Shown: positions 13,108 to 20,496 of the stretch, piece by piece | How the letters are laid out: the number at the start of each line of letters is the position of its first letter | How positions within the stretch are numbered: position 1 is the stretch's first letter | NCBI RefSeq assembly: GCF_024494695.1 | Contig: NZ_JANHDP010000012.1 | Coordinates: 1-25,185 of the forward strand | Direction: 5' to 3' | DNA from: Natronoarchaeum rubrum | Lineage (GTDB): Archaea > Halobacteriota > Halobacteria > Halobacteriales > Natronoarchaeaceae | DNA length: 25,185 nt | Notes under the pieces: model-generated | What the model was told of the DNA's origin: nothing | Databases searched by the model: none | Seen by the model: only the letters and a program-made list of their open reading frames with translations | Made by a program: the position numbers and the translations under genes

Positions 13108-14031
13108 TCATCTGTCGGTTGGATCAGGGACTAACTCGCGGTGCTCACCCTCTCGCCACTCCTTGACTCTGTCACCAACCCAGGACTTCTTGTAGCCCTC
13201 AATGACCTTCGCAACGTCAGTGTAGGTCGTGTCATTCTCGTCGCTCCAAGGCTCGTAGAGCCTGATGGCGTACCTGATTGCTTCGCGGCGGCGTACCTCG
13301 TCCGGATCTTGGGCCTCTTCGACGTCGTCGTCGAGGAGATGGTCGGCGTCCCACGTCTCCGAGTGGATTAGATCGTCTTTCTTCTGGCTGAGGTGCTTGT
13401 AGTACGGATCATTCTGCGCATCCATGTTCGGGAACTGAATTCGGCGTGCGCCGTCACCGCCCTTGCTCAGCCCCTTCGTCCGGACACCGCTACCACCACC
13501 TGAGTTGAACGGAACGGTGACCTTGTACGGCTGGAACGTCCCGATGGGCTTCTCGCGACACCAGATGCGGTAGTCGGCGAGTTTCTTCAGGCGCTTGTCA
13601 GCCTCGTTCCAGTCGGGGAGCGTCGCGATCGTCACCACACGCTTCGTCCGGAGCAGCTGCCACGCTCGCCCGAAGTCCACGTTCTGCTGGGCCATCGCCC
13701 GGCGCTTGTCGCCGGCGCCGGCCCCTACGAACTCGTCGAGGACGAGCACTGAGGGTTGTTCTTGGCCCGGGTGTTCCTGGTATCGGCGCAGGTACTCGGT
13801 CCCAGAAAGCGTCAGGTCGTCCTTCTGGATGTTGTAGCGGAAAGCTCGGGCAAAGAGGCGGGCCAGTGCAACCGCTCCCGATGTCTTAGCGACGCCTTTT
13901 CGGGCGTTTTCGGCATCAAGGAAGATGATCGCGCCACCCTTTCGGATGCCAAAAACGTCCTCCATCAGGGTATTCCAGAACTTCGTCTCGGTGATGTGGT
14001 CGTTCACCGAGACCTCGGTAGCTTTGCTCAT
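13108..14031 (-). CDS. P-loop ATPase with atypical Walker A, last gene of a three-gene operon
   Basis: 307 residues. A strand GGAIIFLDAEN leads into ARKGVAKTSGAVALARLF (P-loop at about 44-51). This keeps K-T-S and the following helix but lacks the full GxxxxGK spacing, and resembles a variant ParA/Zot-like loop. Walker B is PSVLVLDEFVG (94-102). A conserved-looking stretch follows (DKRRAMAQQNVDFGRAWQLL), then a sensor-like strand VVTIATLPDW (132-141). The C-terminus has a possible HTH (TDVAKVIEGYKKSWVGDRVK). The overall order recalls Zot/FtsK-HerA-type DNA translocases or packaging ATPases more than AAA+ loaders. The start overlaps the previous stop as TAATG, so translation is coupled. DNA transfer, packaging or segregation are possible roles. 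Confidence 0.7.
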   Translation of the reverse strand: MSKATEVSVNDHITETKFWNTLMEDVFGIRKGGAIIFLDAENARKGVAKTSGAVALARLFARAFRYNIQKDDLTLSGTEYLRRYQEHPGQEQPSVLVLDEFVGAGAGDKRRAMAQQNVDFGRAWQLLRTKRVVTIATLPDWNEADKRLKKLADYRIWCREKPIGTFQPYKVTVPFNSGGGSGVRTKGLSKGGDGARRIQFPNMDAQNDPYYKHLSQKKDDLIHSETWDADHLLDDDVEEAQDPDEVRRREAIRYAIRLYEPWSDENDTTYTDVAKVIEGYKKSWVGDRVKEWREGEHRELVPDPTDR

Positions 14032-14576
14032 TAGTCGTCGGCCACCTCATCGATTTCAGGCTTCTCGCCCTCACTAGGCGGCCCTTCCTCCAGAATGTCC
14101 GAGTATTCGAAGCCAGCGTCGCCCTCGTCCTCTGCCATCTCCAGATCCATGCCCACACGCGCGTAGAACTGATTTGCGGCGGAGAAGTATTGCATAACTT
14201 CCTGAGGGCTCGGAACTTGCTCATACTGGTCATCGCTGATCTTCACCCCCATACGGGAGGCAAATCCGATTAACGACTCGTGGGTGAGTCTGTCGTCAAG
14301 AAGTTCACTGTCATCAACGTCGCTCTGGATAATCAGCGGCTCCAGCTCCATGATGTAGAGTGAAACAAGGTACCCGAGGCGGGTTGCTTCCCTTAGATTG
14401 TACTTTCCACCTCCCACTTGCGGCATCTCCATCTGGCTGACGAACTCCGTCACTCGCTGGCGAGCCTGGTGAATTTCCTTGAATCGCTGCGTCCGGTTGT
14501 AATCATCCGGGTCAACGACCCGTTCAATGGCCTGTTCATCGGACCAGCGCCCGTCCCCTTGATTATCACTACTCAT
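14031..14576 (-). CDS. Acidic hypothetical protein, 181 aa
   Basis: Middle gene of the minus-strand operon. Its ATG overlaps the upstream stop (ATGA), and its TAA overlaps the ATPase start. It is all-helical and acidic: YNRTQRFKEIHQARQRVTEF, LREATRLGYLVSLYIMELEP, SPQEVMQYFSAANQFYARVG, and a disordered acidic C-terminus. There are no catalytic motifs, signal or membrane helices. It could be an adaptor between the winged-helix protein and the ATPase. I do not recognise the family. Confidence 0.65.
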   Translation of the reverse strand: MSSDNQGDGRWSDEQAIERVVDPDDYNRTQRFKEIHQARQRVTEFVSQMEMPQVGGGKYNLREATRLGYLVSLYIMELEPLIIQSDVDDSELLDDRLTHESLIGFASRMGVKISDDQYEQVPSPQEVMQYFSAANQFYARVGMDLEMAEDEGDAGFEYSDILEEGPPSEGEKPEIDEVADD

Positions 14577-15553
14577 AGTCCTGGTGCGTCACTGTCCGTT
14601 GTATCAGCAGCCTCTTCGGCGAGCTCGCGGAGTTCCTCTTCTGAATCAATCGGTGAGTTCGAATGCGTCACGAGCAACTCCACCGACTCCTCATCCAAGC
14701 CGACAGCCCCGAGCGCGAGCATATTCTTCAGCCAGCCTTTGCCGACCTCCCCGTGGGGATTCGCATCCAACATCTGTTCCACAAACCCTGGACCGGATTC
14801 TTCGGCCTCTGATACCCCGAGGGCGGCGGTTGTGAGTTCTTGACCGTGGCCCTTCGGCGACATCCAGTCCACGCTGACGTTTTCCAAGAAGACGGCATCA
14901 TTGCAGGGACGGATAAGATAGTTCTTCACCCCAGCTGCGATAATAGCCGAGTTCCCGTCGTTCTCCATGACTTCGGCGCCGATGTTCAGTTCGAGATCGT
15001 AGTCATCGGGATAGTCCGTATGTTCGATCGGCGTTGTAGGCTTGGCGTACAGTTCGCCACTAATGAGCGCCTGCGTTTCGCCCTCGTCGGTCTCCTCGTA
15101 GATGAGTTCCTCTCGACGGTCCTCCCACGTTTGTGCCATCTGCTGACGCCACCGTCCTGGAACCCCCTCAACACGGAGCTGAATCTTGTCACCAGCCTCT
15201 GCAGGGCCGTCATTAGGATGCACAGCCGTCCAAGGTGCTGTGGGAAGCCCGACGAATTTATCAGTGAACTCCTTAATGAGGCTGTCCTTGTGCCGTTCCT
15301 CGATGGGCCGTGGATCTTCGTCGCTGAGGTAGTACGCCTCTGTGTTTCCGACTTTCATCGTCTTTACGCGGTGGTCTTCGACCACGTCTTCAAGCCGGTC
15401 CCGTACCGGTGGGCGAGTAACACCTAGTTCCTCAGCAATTGACGAGGCAGTCCACACCGGGCGATCAGAGTCCTCCATGAGCTGGAGAATCTGTTCCGGT
15501 GTGGCCTTCCTGTCCGGCCCTCGGTTGCTCATATAGTCGCTATCAAGTCCCAT
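14573..15553 (-). CDS. Winged-helix protein with large C-terminal domain, 326 aa
   Basis: I use the ATG at 15553 because a TATA-like AAAATACC lies about 27 bp upstream, predicting a leaderless mRNA; an ATG at 15532 is the alternative. Residues about 18-75 form an N-terminal winged helix (TPEQILQLMEDSDRPVWTAS, SIAEELGVTRPPVRDRLEDV, and a wing ending NTEAYYLSDEDP). The remaining 250 residues are a mixed alpha/beta domain (TAPWTAVHPNDGPAEAGDKI, DYDLELNIGAEVMENDGNSA, VFLENVSVDWMSPKGHGQEL) with an acidic C-terminus. It is probably a DNA-binding initiator or regulator of the wHTH/acidic protein/ATPase operon. A site-recognition subunit for the ATPase is an attractive but unproven idea. Confidence 0.7.
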   Translation of the reverse strand: MGLDSDYMSNRGPDRKATPEQILQLMEDSDRPVWTASSIAEELGVTRPPVRDRLEDVVEDHRVKTMKVGNTEAYYLSDEDPRPIEERHKDSLIKEFTDKFVGLPTAPWTAVHPNDGPAEAGDKIQLRVEGVPGRWRQQMAQTWEDRREELIYEETDEGETQALISGELYAKPTTPIEHTDYPDDYDLELNIGAEVMENDGNSAIIAAGVKNYLIRPCNDAVFLENVSVDWMSPKGHGQELTTAALGVSEAEESGPGFVEQMLDANPHGEVGKGWLKNMLALGAVGLDEESVELLVTHSNSPIDSEEELRELAEEAADTTDSDAPGL

Positions 15554-15577
15554 GTGCAAAACCCTTTCGTGTCCTCA

Positions 15578-15622
15578 AAGGGTATTTTGTCCCCCATCTA
15601 TTTGTAACCCGAGGGCAAATAG
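15578..15622 (-). promoter_or_regulatory. Promoter and operator of the wHTH-ATPase operon
   Basis: On the minus strand AAAATACC (about 15578-15586) sits about 27 bp from the ATG at 15553. Upstream, CTATTTG (15598-15604) and CAAATAG (15616-15622) are perfect 7-bp arms with an 11-bp spacer, placed where an archaeal regulator would bind. The winged-helix product of the first gene is the natural candidate ligand. Confidence 0.45.
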
Positions 15623-15729
15623 GGGTGTATGGAGCACTCACGAAGGTAATTCGCTGTAGAAGACACCGGCTACCTCACGCCCGCGTCAGTTGTGGAAGGC
15701 TCGTCGCGGACAGGAGGATGCCGGCACAC

Positions 15730-15829
15730 GGAACAGCTACCATACGAAGCCGGGTATACGGCTACGAGCTGTTCCTACCGGACTAATCGCACAGAGGGCT
15801 AATAATACCTGTGCAGGTCCGGTAGGAAC
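15730..15829 (+). promoter_or_regulatory. Two mutually exclusive long hairpins ahead of the replication operon
   Basis: Hairpin I: GGAACAGCT (15730-15738) pairs with AGCTGTTCC (15767-15775) and encloses AGCCG/CGGCT (15748-15752, 15759-15763). Hairpin II: GTTCCTACCGGAC (15771-15783) pairs with GTCCGGTAGGAAC (15817-15829) and encloses GCACAG/CTGTGC (15789-15794, 15809-15814). They share 15771-15775, so only one can form fully. This could be an RNA switch, a DNA origin or cruciform, or nested operators. It ends 67 nt before the first gene of the operon. Confidence 0.6.
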
Positions 15830-15896
15830 GCTTCTTCGTGGTCGTCTACCAGCGCTCACTCGGCTGAAATCCAACCAGAGCGCACAGACGCGACCG

Positions 15897-16286
15897 ATGC
15901 CACACGACAACACCACGAACGCACAAAGTGCATACGACCCACCCGCAGCTCCACTGAACGTCTACAGCGACCTCGACGCTGAAGACGGCGCCAGCCACGA
16001 CCTCGAAGGCGAGACAGTCCACGTTACCAGACACGCCCAGGAGCGGTACCTCCAGCGAGTGGAGCCGGGGGAACCCTTCCCTCAGAGTCGAATCGAACGA
16101 GAGTTTCGCGAGGCGAAGAATGTTCGCCTCCCTCAAGCCGATCTGGACAAGCCGGCCCGACTACATCCTGGGAGTGGCGCGGTCTACGTGTACGACCGCG
16201 ACGATCTGGCTATCGTCACCTGCTTCATTCCTACCAGCGCCCAGCTGGGCGGCGATCGCGCCGGCGCCGGCGAGGTGGTAACGTGA
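15897..16286 (+). CDS. DUF4258-like small protein, first gene of the replication operon
   Basis: 129 residues from ATG 15897; earlier starts in the same frame would read through the hairpin region and are unlikely. The N-terminal 50 residues are polar. From about residue 55 the sequence VHVTRHAQERYLQRVEPGEP followed by SRIEREFREAKNVRL, and later GAVYVYDRDDLAIVTCFIPT, matches the DUF4258/BECR-like layout: strand-T-x-HA-x-x-R-x-x-x-R helix, helix, then beta strands ending in V-V/I-T. Such folds include RelE-like RNases but occur in many non-toxin proteins on haloarchaeal plasmids. Its stop overlaps the next start (GTGA). Role in the operon unknown. Confidence 0.6.
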   Translation: MPHDNTTNAQSAYDPPAAPLNVYSDLDAEDGASHDLEGETVHVTRHAQERYLQRVEPGEPFPQSRIEREFREAKNVRLPQADLDKPARLHPGSGAVYVYDRDDLAIVTCFIPTSAQLGGDRAGAGEVVT

Positions 16287-16507
16287 GCGCGCGCAAGCAT
16301 GTTCCTCGCAACGGCCCCGCGCGGGCGCTCTGGGAAGCCGACGAGGACACCCCCGTCCAGCAGATCCCTGAGCTCCTCAACGACGTCGAGCGGTGGCAGT
16401 GCGTTGAGTGCGGAACGCAGAAATTCACGCGGCCTGAGCACTGTCAGCAGTGTTGCTCGACGGAGTTTGTTCGGGTCGTCCCGGCTGATACGGAGGGGTC
16501 AGCATGA
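16283..16507 (+). CDS. Zinc-ribbon protein, 74 aa
   Basis: It starts with GTG at 16283, overlapping the upstream TGA. Two Cys pairs, WQCVECGTQKF and EHCQQCCSTEF, spaced by about 16 residues, form a classic zinc ribbon. The N-terminus is ARALWEADEDTPVQQIPELL. Proteins this size on haloarchaeal replicons usually act as small nucleic-acid or protein adaptors. Its stop overlaps the next gene as ATGA. Confidence 0.65.
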   Translation: MSARKHVPRNGPARALWEADEDTPVQQIPELLNDVERWQCVECGTQKFTRPEHCQQCCSTEFVRVVPADTEGSA

Positions 16508-16845
16508 GCACGATCGAGGAGAGTTCCGACGGGAAGTCGGGAAGTTGTGGCGAAGGTTGGTCTAGTCCACGAGCTGCAGGCAAGGTTAGTCCTGACGGAG
16601 AACGTTGTCGGGTTAAATGGTGGCCGGCGAGTGGAACGACTAAAATAGCGCTGTTTAGACTCGCCACAGACGATTCTGTGGCCGTTATCCAACATATCCG
16701 CACAATCGTGGTCCAGCAGCGCGGGGACACGACGGCGCGCATTGATCCCGACGCCGATCTGGCCGACGTCCCCGATCCGCTAATCGACATAATGCAGGCA
16801 CAGGGCGTCAAACCCGCCAATAGCGCCGACGAGGTGGCTCAATGA
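16504..16845 (+). CDS. Hypothetical protein, 113 aa
   Basis: ATGA overlaps on both sides place it firmly in the operon. The first 50 residues are Ser/Gly/Arg-rich and less halophilic in composition. The rest is KIALFRLATDDSVAVIQHIR, TIVVQQRGDTTARIDPDADL and VPDPLIDIMQAQGVKPANSA, more typical of a folded small domain. A GCCACAG/CTGTGGC hairpin sits inside the coding DNA near 16665. No family recognised. Confidence 0.5.
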   Translation: MSTIEESSDGKSGSCGEGWSSPRAAGKVSPDGERCRVKWWPASGTTKIALFRLATDDSVAVIQHIRTIVVQQRGDTTARIDPDADLADVPDPLIDIMQAQGVKPANSADEVAQ

Positions 16846-17408
16846 TCGGGACACGAACGGACGAAGTGCCTAGTTGCCGTACGTTTATTAGTTACTGGCA
16901 GAAAAGACAGTACACACGACAAGCAAGGCTAACCACGAAACGTCTGGCAGAAGTCTGTACGGGGTGGTCGGTTCCACCCCGTAGGTTGGACACCTATGAC
17001 TTCTGTCGCACCGAACGTAAACTTTCCCCTCCACAGTTAGAGGAGGGTCTGTACATCGGTGCTGGCGTCTCACGACGTCGGGCGTGTCACGAGGTGATCA
17101 ACTATATGCCAAGTAATACCAATAGCACGCCGACATCTGCTGTACAGTCTAAACTCTCTGAGGACACCCTGATCTGCGAGGACTGCTCGCCTCCATTTGA
17201 TGCCGTTCACCTAGAGAGGACCGAAGAAGCGAGCGACGAGCAGGGCGACTACGAATTCTTCGAGTGTCCAGAATGCGGCGAGGAGGGGCACATCTTGGTG
17301 CGCCCGGGCAGCAAGACCCCGATCTACCGCGGATGCGTAACCACGTATCGGCTCCTCGAACTTGAGAAGCTCAACGCCTGGGCACGGACGAACGGGGGTC
17401 GGTACTGA
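16842..17408 (+). CDS. Zinc-ribbon protein, start uncertain (16842 or 17106)
   Basis: From the ATGA-coupled start at 16842 the frame is 188 residues. From the internal ATG at 17106 (MPSNTNSTPTSAVQSKLSED) it is 100. The C-terminal 80 residues are clearly coding: ICEDCSPPF and FECPECGEEG give a CxxC...CxxC zinc ribbon. They are followed by HILVRPGSKTPIYRGCVTTY and a helix (RLLELEKLNAWARTNGGRY). The first 88 codons are basic, Cys-rich and of lower third-position GC than the neighbours, and coincide with the compound fold at 16948-17062. That part may be a structured leader with its own promoter, or an insertion that happens to be open. The stop overlaps the next ATG (TGATG). Confidence 0.6.
   Translation: MIGTRTDEVPSCRTFISYWQKRQYTRQARLTTKRLAEVCTGWSVPPRRLDTYDFCRTERKLSPPQLEEGLYIGAGVSRRRACHEVINYMPSNTNSTPTSAVQSKLSEDTLICEDCSPPFDAVHLERTEEASDEQGDYEFFECPECGEEGHILVRPGSKTPIYRGCVTTYRLLELEKLNAWARTNGGRY
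16884..17062 (+). ncRNA. Candidate structured leader or small RNA inside the replication operon
   Basis: A TATA-like TTTATTA (16884-16890) is followed by two compound folds. Domain 1: outer stem CAGAAGTC (16948-16955)/GACTTCTG (16998-17005) encloses ACGGGGTGG (16959-16967)/CCACCCCGT (16974-16982) and TAGGT/ACCTA (16982-16996), a three-way junction. Domain 2: outer stem GCACCGA (17008-17014)/TCGGTGC (17056-17062) encloses CCCTCC (17027-17032)/GGAGGG (17042-17047). GTCTGTAC occurs twice, once in each domain. The second domain ends 43 nt before the ATG at 17106. Possible readings are a leader controlling the downstream replication genes, an antisense/target RNA pair for copy control, or origin DNA structure. 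Confidence 0.45.
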
Positions 17409-18739
17409 TGGCTGACGACGAGATCAAGGACGCCGGCATGGGCTGGTCGATCCTTGAGAATCGGGTGACGATGGACGTGATCCCCCGCGAAGAAGGGGAC
17501 CTGCGTGTTCGGTTCCGAGATGACGACGACGAGGTCCTCTGGTCTTCTGTCTTCGACCGTGGGTTCTGGGAATCTCGCACTAAGAAGGGCGAGATCGGAA
17601 ATAAACTCGCCGACAACACGTCCTTTGCCAAATCCACAGTGAAGGAGGAGCTCGAAACCGTCTGGACTGATCTCACTGAGAATGCTAACGAGTACGAGGG
17701 TGACCTCATCCCACCAGCGGTAGAGCAGCTCATCCAGAACACACAGACCGTCGAGGTTTACGGCGGTGAGGAAACTGAACGGCACGTCTACGTAGAAGCG
17801 CAGCCCTTCGGCGATTACGTCGGACCAGATCAAACCGATGGCGGCGCAAGTGTCCGGAAGCTCGTCTTCAGCAACGAAGAGTGGGTGAAATCTAACGGCG
17901 ACACCCAGACCCCGCCGGTCGTCGAGAAGTACAGTAACGCCTTCTACGAAACTCTGGAAATCACGTGGGAGGAGTGGCGTGCCGACATTCGTCCCCACTG
18001 GAAGGACATGCAGGAGATCGTCTCCGACGACCAGATGTCCACCGCCGACCGCATCGCTATGTCGGTCGTTCGTTCGCTCCGGCACCGCCTTGACGTCCAC
18101 GCTGACGCTCAAAAGATCCTCAACGATGCTTGGAACGGTTGGTATGAGGAAGATTCCGCCTACGGCGAGGTTGTGTGGGTTCCGGGCGACACGCTTGACG
18201 AAGCCCTAGACAAGCATGACAAGGGGACTGAGTACCGCTCGGCCCTTTCCCGCGCTCTGAAGGGTGAAGGATATACGCTCGGGAACCGGCGACAGACGAC
18301 TATCCAAGGCGACCCGGTAGAACTCTATCCGTTCATTCCGACAACAGTCGGCGTTGAGGACCCTGACGTAGACATCATCGGGCTTGAAGACGATGATGAC
18401 GACGGCGAGGAGACAGACGCAGGCGAGGATGACAGCAACGACGACGATGAAGTAAGCGAGGACGACAAGCGCATCGACGATGTTGTTGACGTCGTCGATG
18501 ACTTGGACCCAGAGTGCAAGGGTGTTCCCGAAAATGAGGTCATCGCTGAGGCATCCACGAAGCGCGATCTCGGGCCGCCGGGTGATATCAGAGACGCCAT
18601 CGAGCGAGGCGTCCTTAGCGGCGTGCTGTACCGGCCTGGCGACGAGGAGCAGGAACTCGTCGCAGTGAGACCAGGCGGCACCGAGACACCCGGTGAAGAC
18701 GACATCGACCCCAACGAGGACGGTGTTCCGGAGCCATGA
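17408..18739 (+). CDS. Acidic replication-operon protein, 443 aa
   Basis: A soluble, highly acidic protein. The N-terminal domain (about 1-250) is alpha/beta: MGWSILENRVTMDVIPREEG, DLRVRFRDDDDEVLWSSVFD, WEEWRADIRPHWKDMQEIVS, RIAMSVVRSLRHRLDVHADA. After a run of Asp/Glu (about 318-350) a winged-helix-like C-terminal domain follows: KRIDDVVDVVDDLDPECKGV, PENEVIAEASTKRDLGPPGD, IRDAIERGVLSGVLYRPGDE. A strand/wHTH C-terminus of the type VPENEVIAEA...GVLYRPG resembles C-terminal wHTH modules attached to haloarchaeal MCM or primase proteins. No nuclease or ATPase motif is visible. It overlaps the helicase gene by ATGA. It is the best candidate for an initiator or loader specific to this replicon, by position only. 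Confidence 0.65.
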   Translation: MADDEIKDAGMGWSILENRVTMDVIPREEGDLRVRFRDDDDEVLWSSVFDRGFWESRTKKGEIGNKLADNTSFAKSTVKEELETVWTDLTENANEYEGDLIPPAVEQLIQNTQTVEVYGGEETERHVYVEAQPFGDYVGPDQTDGGASVRKLVFSNEEWVKSNGDTQTPPVVEKYSNAFYETLEITWEEWRADIRPHWKDMQEIVSDDQMSTADRIAMSVVRSLRHRLDVHADAQKILNDAWNGWYEEDSAYGEVVWVPGDTLDEALDKHDKGTEYRSALSRALKGEGYTLGNRRQTTIQGDPVELYPFIPTTVGVEDPDVDIIGLEDDDDDGEETDAGEDDSNDDDEVSEDDKRIDDVVDVVDDLDPECKGVPENEVIAEASTKRDLGPPGDIRDAIERGVLSGVLYRPGDEEQELVAVRPGGTETPGEDDIDPNEDGVPEP

Positions 18740-20496
18740 CCGGGACCCACATCTGCCTCGTTCACGGCGCACCCGGATGCGGGAAGACGCACACGCTCCT
18801 GGACGCCGTCGAGGACCACGCCACCAACGACGACATCGAGATGTTCGACGTCTACCTCGCTAACTTCACCAACAACGGCAGAGAGGCGACTGCTGATGAT
18901 CTCATTGAACGTGGGATCTTCGACATCAGCCAGTACGACGGGATCGATGAGGACGACCTCCGCGGACGCTGCCGGACGCTCCACAGCATCGCTCTCCAGT
19001 GCTGCCCTGAGATTGAGAATCCGCAGGAGCAGGTCATCTCGATGGACGAAGAGCCGGACTTCTACGGGACCTTCTGCCGCGAGTACGGCCTTGACTTCAA
19101 GGCGGAAGAGACCAATCCGTTGGAACTCATCCAATCCGGGAAGGAGACGACTCCACGGGGGAACAAACTCTTCGCCCTCGATCAGTGGCTACATGCCCAG
19201 TACCTCCCGACCGCCGACCGCCTGGCGAAGATTTCGAAGGCCCCGGTAGACATCGAACTCCCGAACAGCCGCGTTCGGGAGCTCTTGCGGGCCTGGAATA
19301 AGTACAAACGTGACGCGGAGTTGTACCGGGTCGAACACCACGACTACGTGGACATCTGCCTGGAGGAGAGCTACGTCCCCGATGTTCGGCTCCTCGGGAT
19401 CGACGAGTTTCAGGACCTCAGCCCGGTGGAGTACGCTCTATTCAAACAGTGGCGCGACAGCGGAGAACTGGACTGGATCTACATCGCCGGCGACGTCAAT
19501 CAGAGCATCTACTCGTTCCGCTGCGCGTCGCCGTATTATCTCGCCCGCACGGAGGTTGATGAACGACGGTATCTCACCGACAGCTACCGGTGCCCAGAGG
19601 CCGTCAGTGCTGTCGCCAGAGGCATTCTGGAGGCCGAGGATTCTATCACCCGGAACATCTTCCGAACGGCCACGCGCGGGCACGGATACACTCCTGAAGG
19701 CGCTGCGGAGATGCGAACCATCACCGACGACGAGAGGATGGCGGAGACCGTCCGCAGTGCTCTGGACACGCATGATGACCCGGACGATGAGGAGAAGGCA
19801 ACCGTCTACCTACTCACCCGAACCAACTACCAGCTGGGCATCCTGTCGAACACGCTCCAGCGTCACGGCGTCCCCTTCGATGCGATCGGGGACAAGATGA
19901 ACCCGTGGCCAGAGAAGGTCGTAGACTGCCTTATCGCGCTGCGGGCGCTGCGTCGCGGAACGCCGGCCCCGCAGGAGCCGGTGGACACGCTCCTCAACGT
20001 CGCCACGAATAGCGACCTCCGAAAGGAGCGCTTCGAGGATGCAGAGTTTGACCGACAATTCCGTGTTGACCTTGACAGCGACGCTGTCTACTTCCCACCG
20101 AAGATCAAGGCAGCGTTTCCCAGCCGATCCGCCCGCACGATCGTGGACGTTCTTGATCTCACTGACTATCAGCAGGACATGCTTAGAGGTGCGCTGGAGT
20201 CGAACGCGGCGCCGTACCCCGAACGCATCCAAGTTGGTACCATCCACGAGGCGAAGGGCCTCGAAGCGCCCTGCGTTTTCCTCTTCTCCGAGACGACGCA
20301 GAACATCCTGGATCGGTATCAGAGCGGAGAAGCACGAGCAGAAGAGCATCGGATCTACTACGTCGGAGCGACCCGAGCGTCCGAGTCGCTTCACGTCGTA
20401 GACGGCTTCTTCGACGGTCCACGCATCCCGATCTTCGCCGACGGGCTACCCGGCCATGACACCGACGCTACAACTGGTGGGGAGGTAGCAAACTGA
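18736..20496 (+). CDS. UvrD/Rep-like superfamily 1 DNA helicase
   Basis: 586 residues with the SF1A motif series. Motif I is VHGAPGCGKTHTLL (about 9-22). Motif II is LLGIDEFQDLSPVEY (about 219-233; DEFQD in place of DEAQD). Motif III is YIAGDVNQSIYSFR (about 248-261). Motif IV is YLTDSYRCPEAVS (about 279-291). Motif V is VGTIHEAKGLEAPCVFLF (about 498-515), and motif VI is IYYVGATRASESLHVV (about 540-555). A Q-motif-like start is absent, but the ATP site is complete. It is shorter than UvrD (about 720), mainly in the 1B/2B insertions. It should unwind DNA at the replicon's fork, working with the Toprim primase that follows with a TGATG overlap. Confidence 0.9.
   Translation: MTGTHICLVHGAPGCGKTHTLLDAVEDHATNDDIEMFDVYLANFTNNGREATADDLIERGIFDISQYDGIDEDDLRGRCRTLHSIALQCCPEIENPQEQVISMDEEPDFYGTFCREYGLDFKAEETNPLELIQSGKETTPRGNKLFALDQWLHAQYLPTADRLAKISKAPVDIELPNSRVRELLRAWNKYKRDAELYRVEHHDYVDICLEESYVPDVRLLGIDEFQDLSPVEYALFKQWRDSGELDWIYIAGDVNQSIYSFRCASPYYLARTEVDERRYLTDSYRCPEAVSAVARGILEAEDSITRNIFRTATRGHGYTPEGAAEMRTITDDERMAETVRSALDTHDDPDDEEKATVYLLTRTNYQLGILSNTLQRHGVPFDAIGDKMNPWPEKVVDCLIALRALRRGTPAPQEPVDTLLNVATNSDLRKERFEDAEFDRQFRVDLDSDAVYFPPKIKAAFPSRSARTIVDVLDLTDYQQDMLRGALESNAAPYPERIQVGTIHEAKGLEAPCVFLFSETTQNILDRYQSGEARAEEHRIYYVGATRASESLHVVDGFFDGPRIPIFADGLPGHDTDATTGGEVAN

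Larger units (their letters stand above)
15554..15896. other. Intergenic region, 343 bp, between divergent operons
   Basis: It contains a TATA-like element and operator repeat for the leftward operon (15578-15622) and the complex hairpin region at 15730-15829 ahead of the rightward replication operon. It also contains AATAATAC (about 15800-15807), which could act as a TATA box for that operon. No protein-coding frame is convincing. Confidence 0.6.

Noticed and set aside
16940..17010. tRNA or tRNA-derived attachment site at the nested fold
   Set aside because: The stem order does not give a cloverleaf with a 7-bp acceptor and a T-arm consensus; GGTTCCACC only superficially resembles a T-loop.
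16860..17106. IS200/IS605-type MITE or omega-RNA-like remnant
   Set aside because: There are hairpins at the right scale, but I find no TnpA/TnpB coding trace and no recognisable element ends, so I prefer a replicon-specific structure.
17324..18112. Long minus-strand frame opposite the 443-aa gene
   Set aside because: Typical antisense shadow of high-GC coding DNA; the plus gene is coupled to both neighbours and is strongly acidic, as expected for a halophile.
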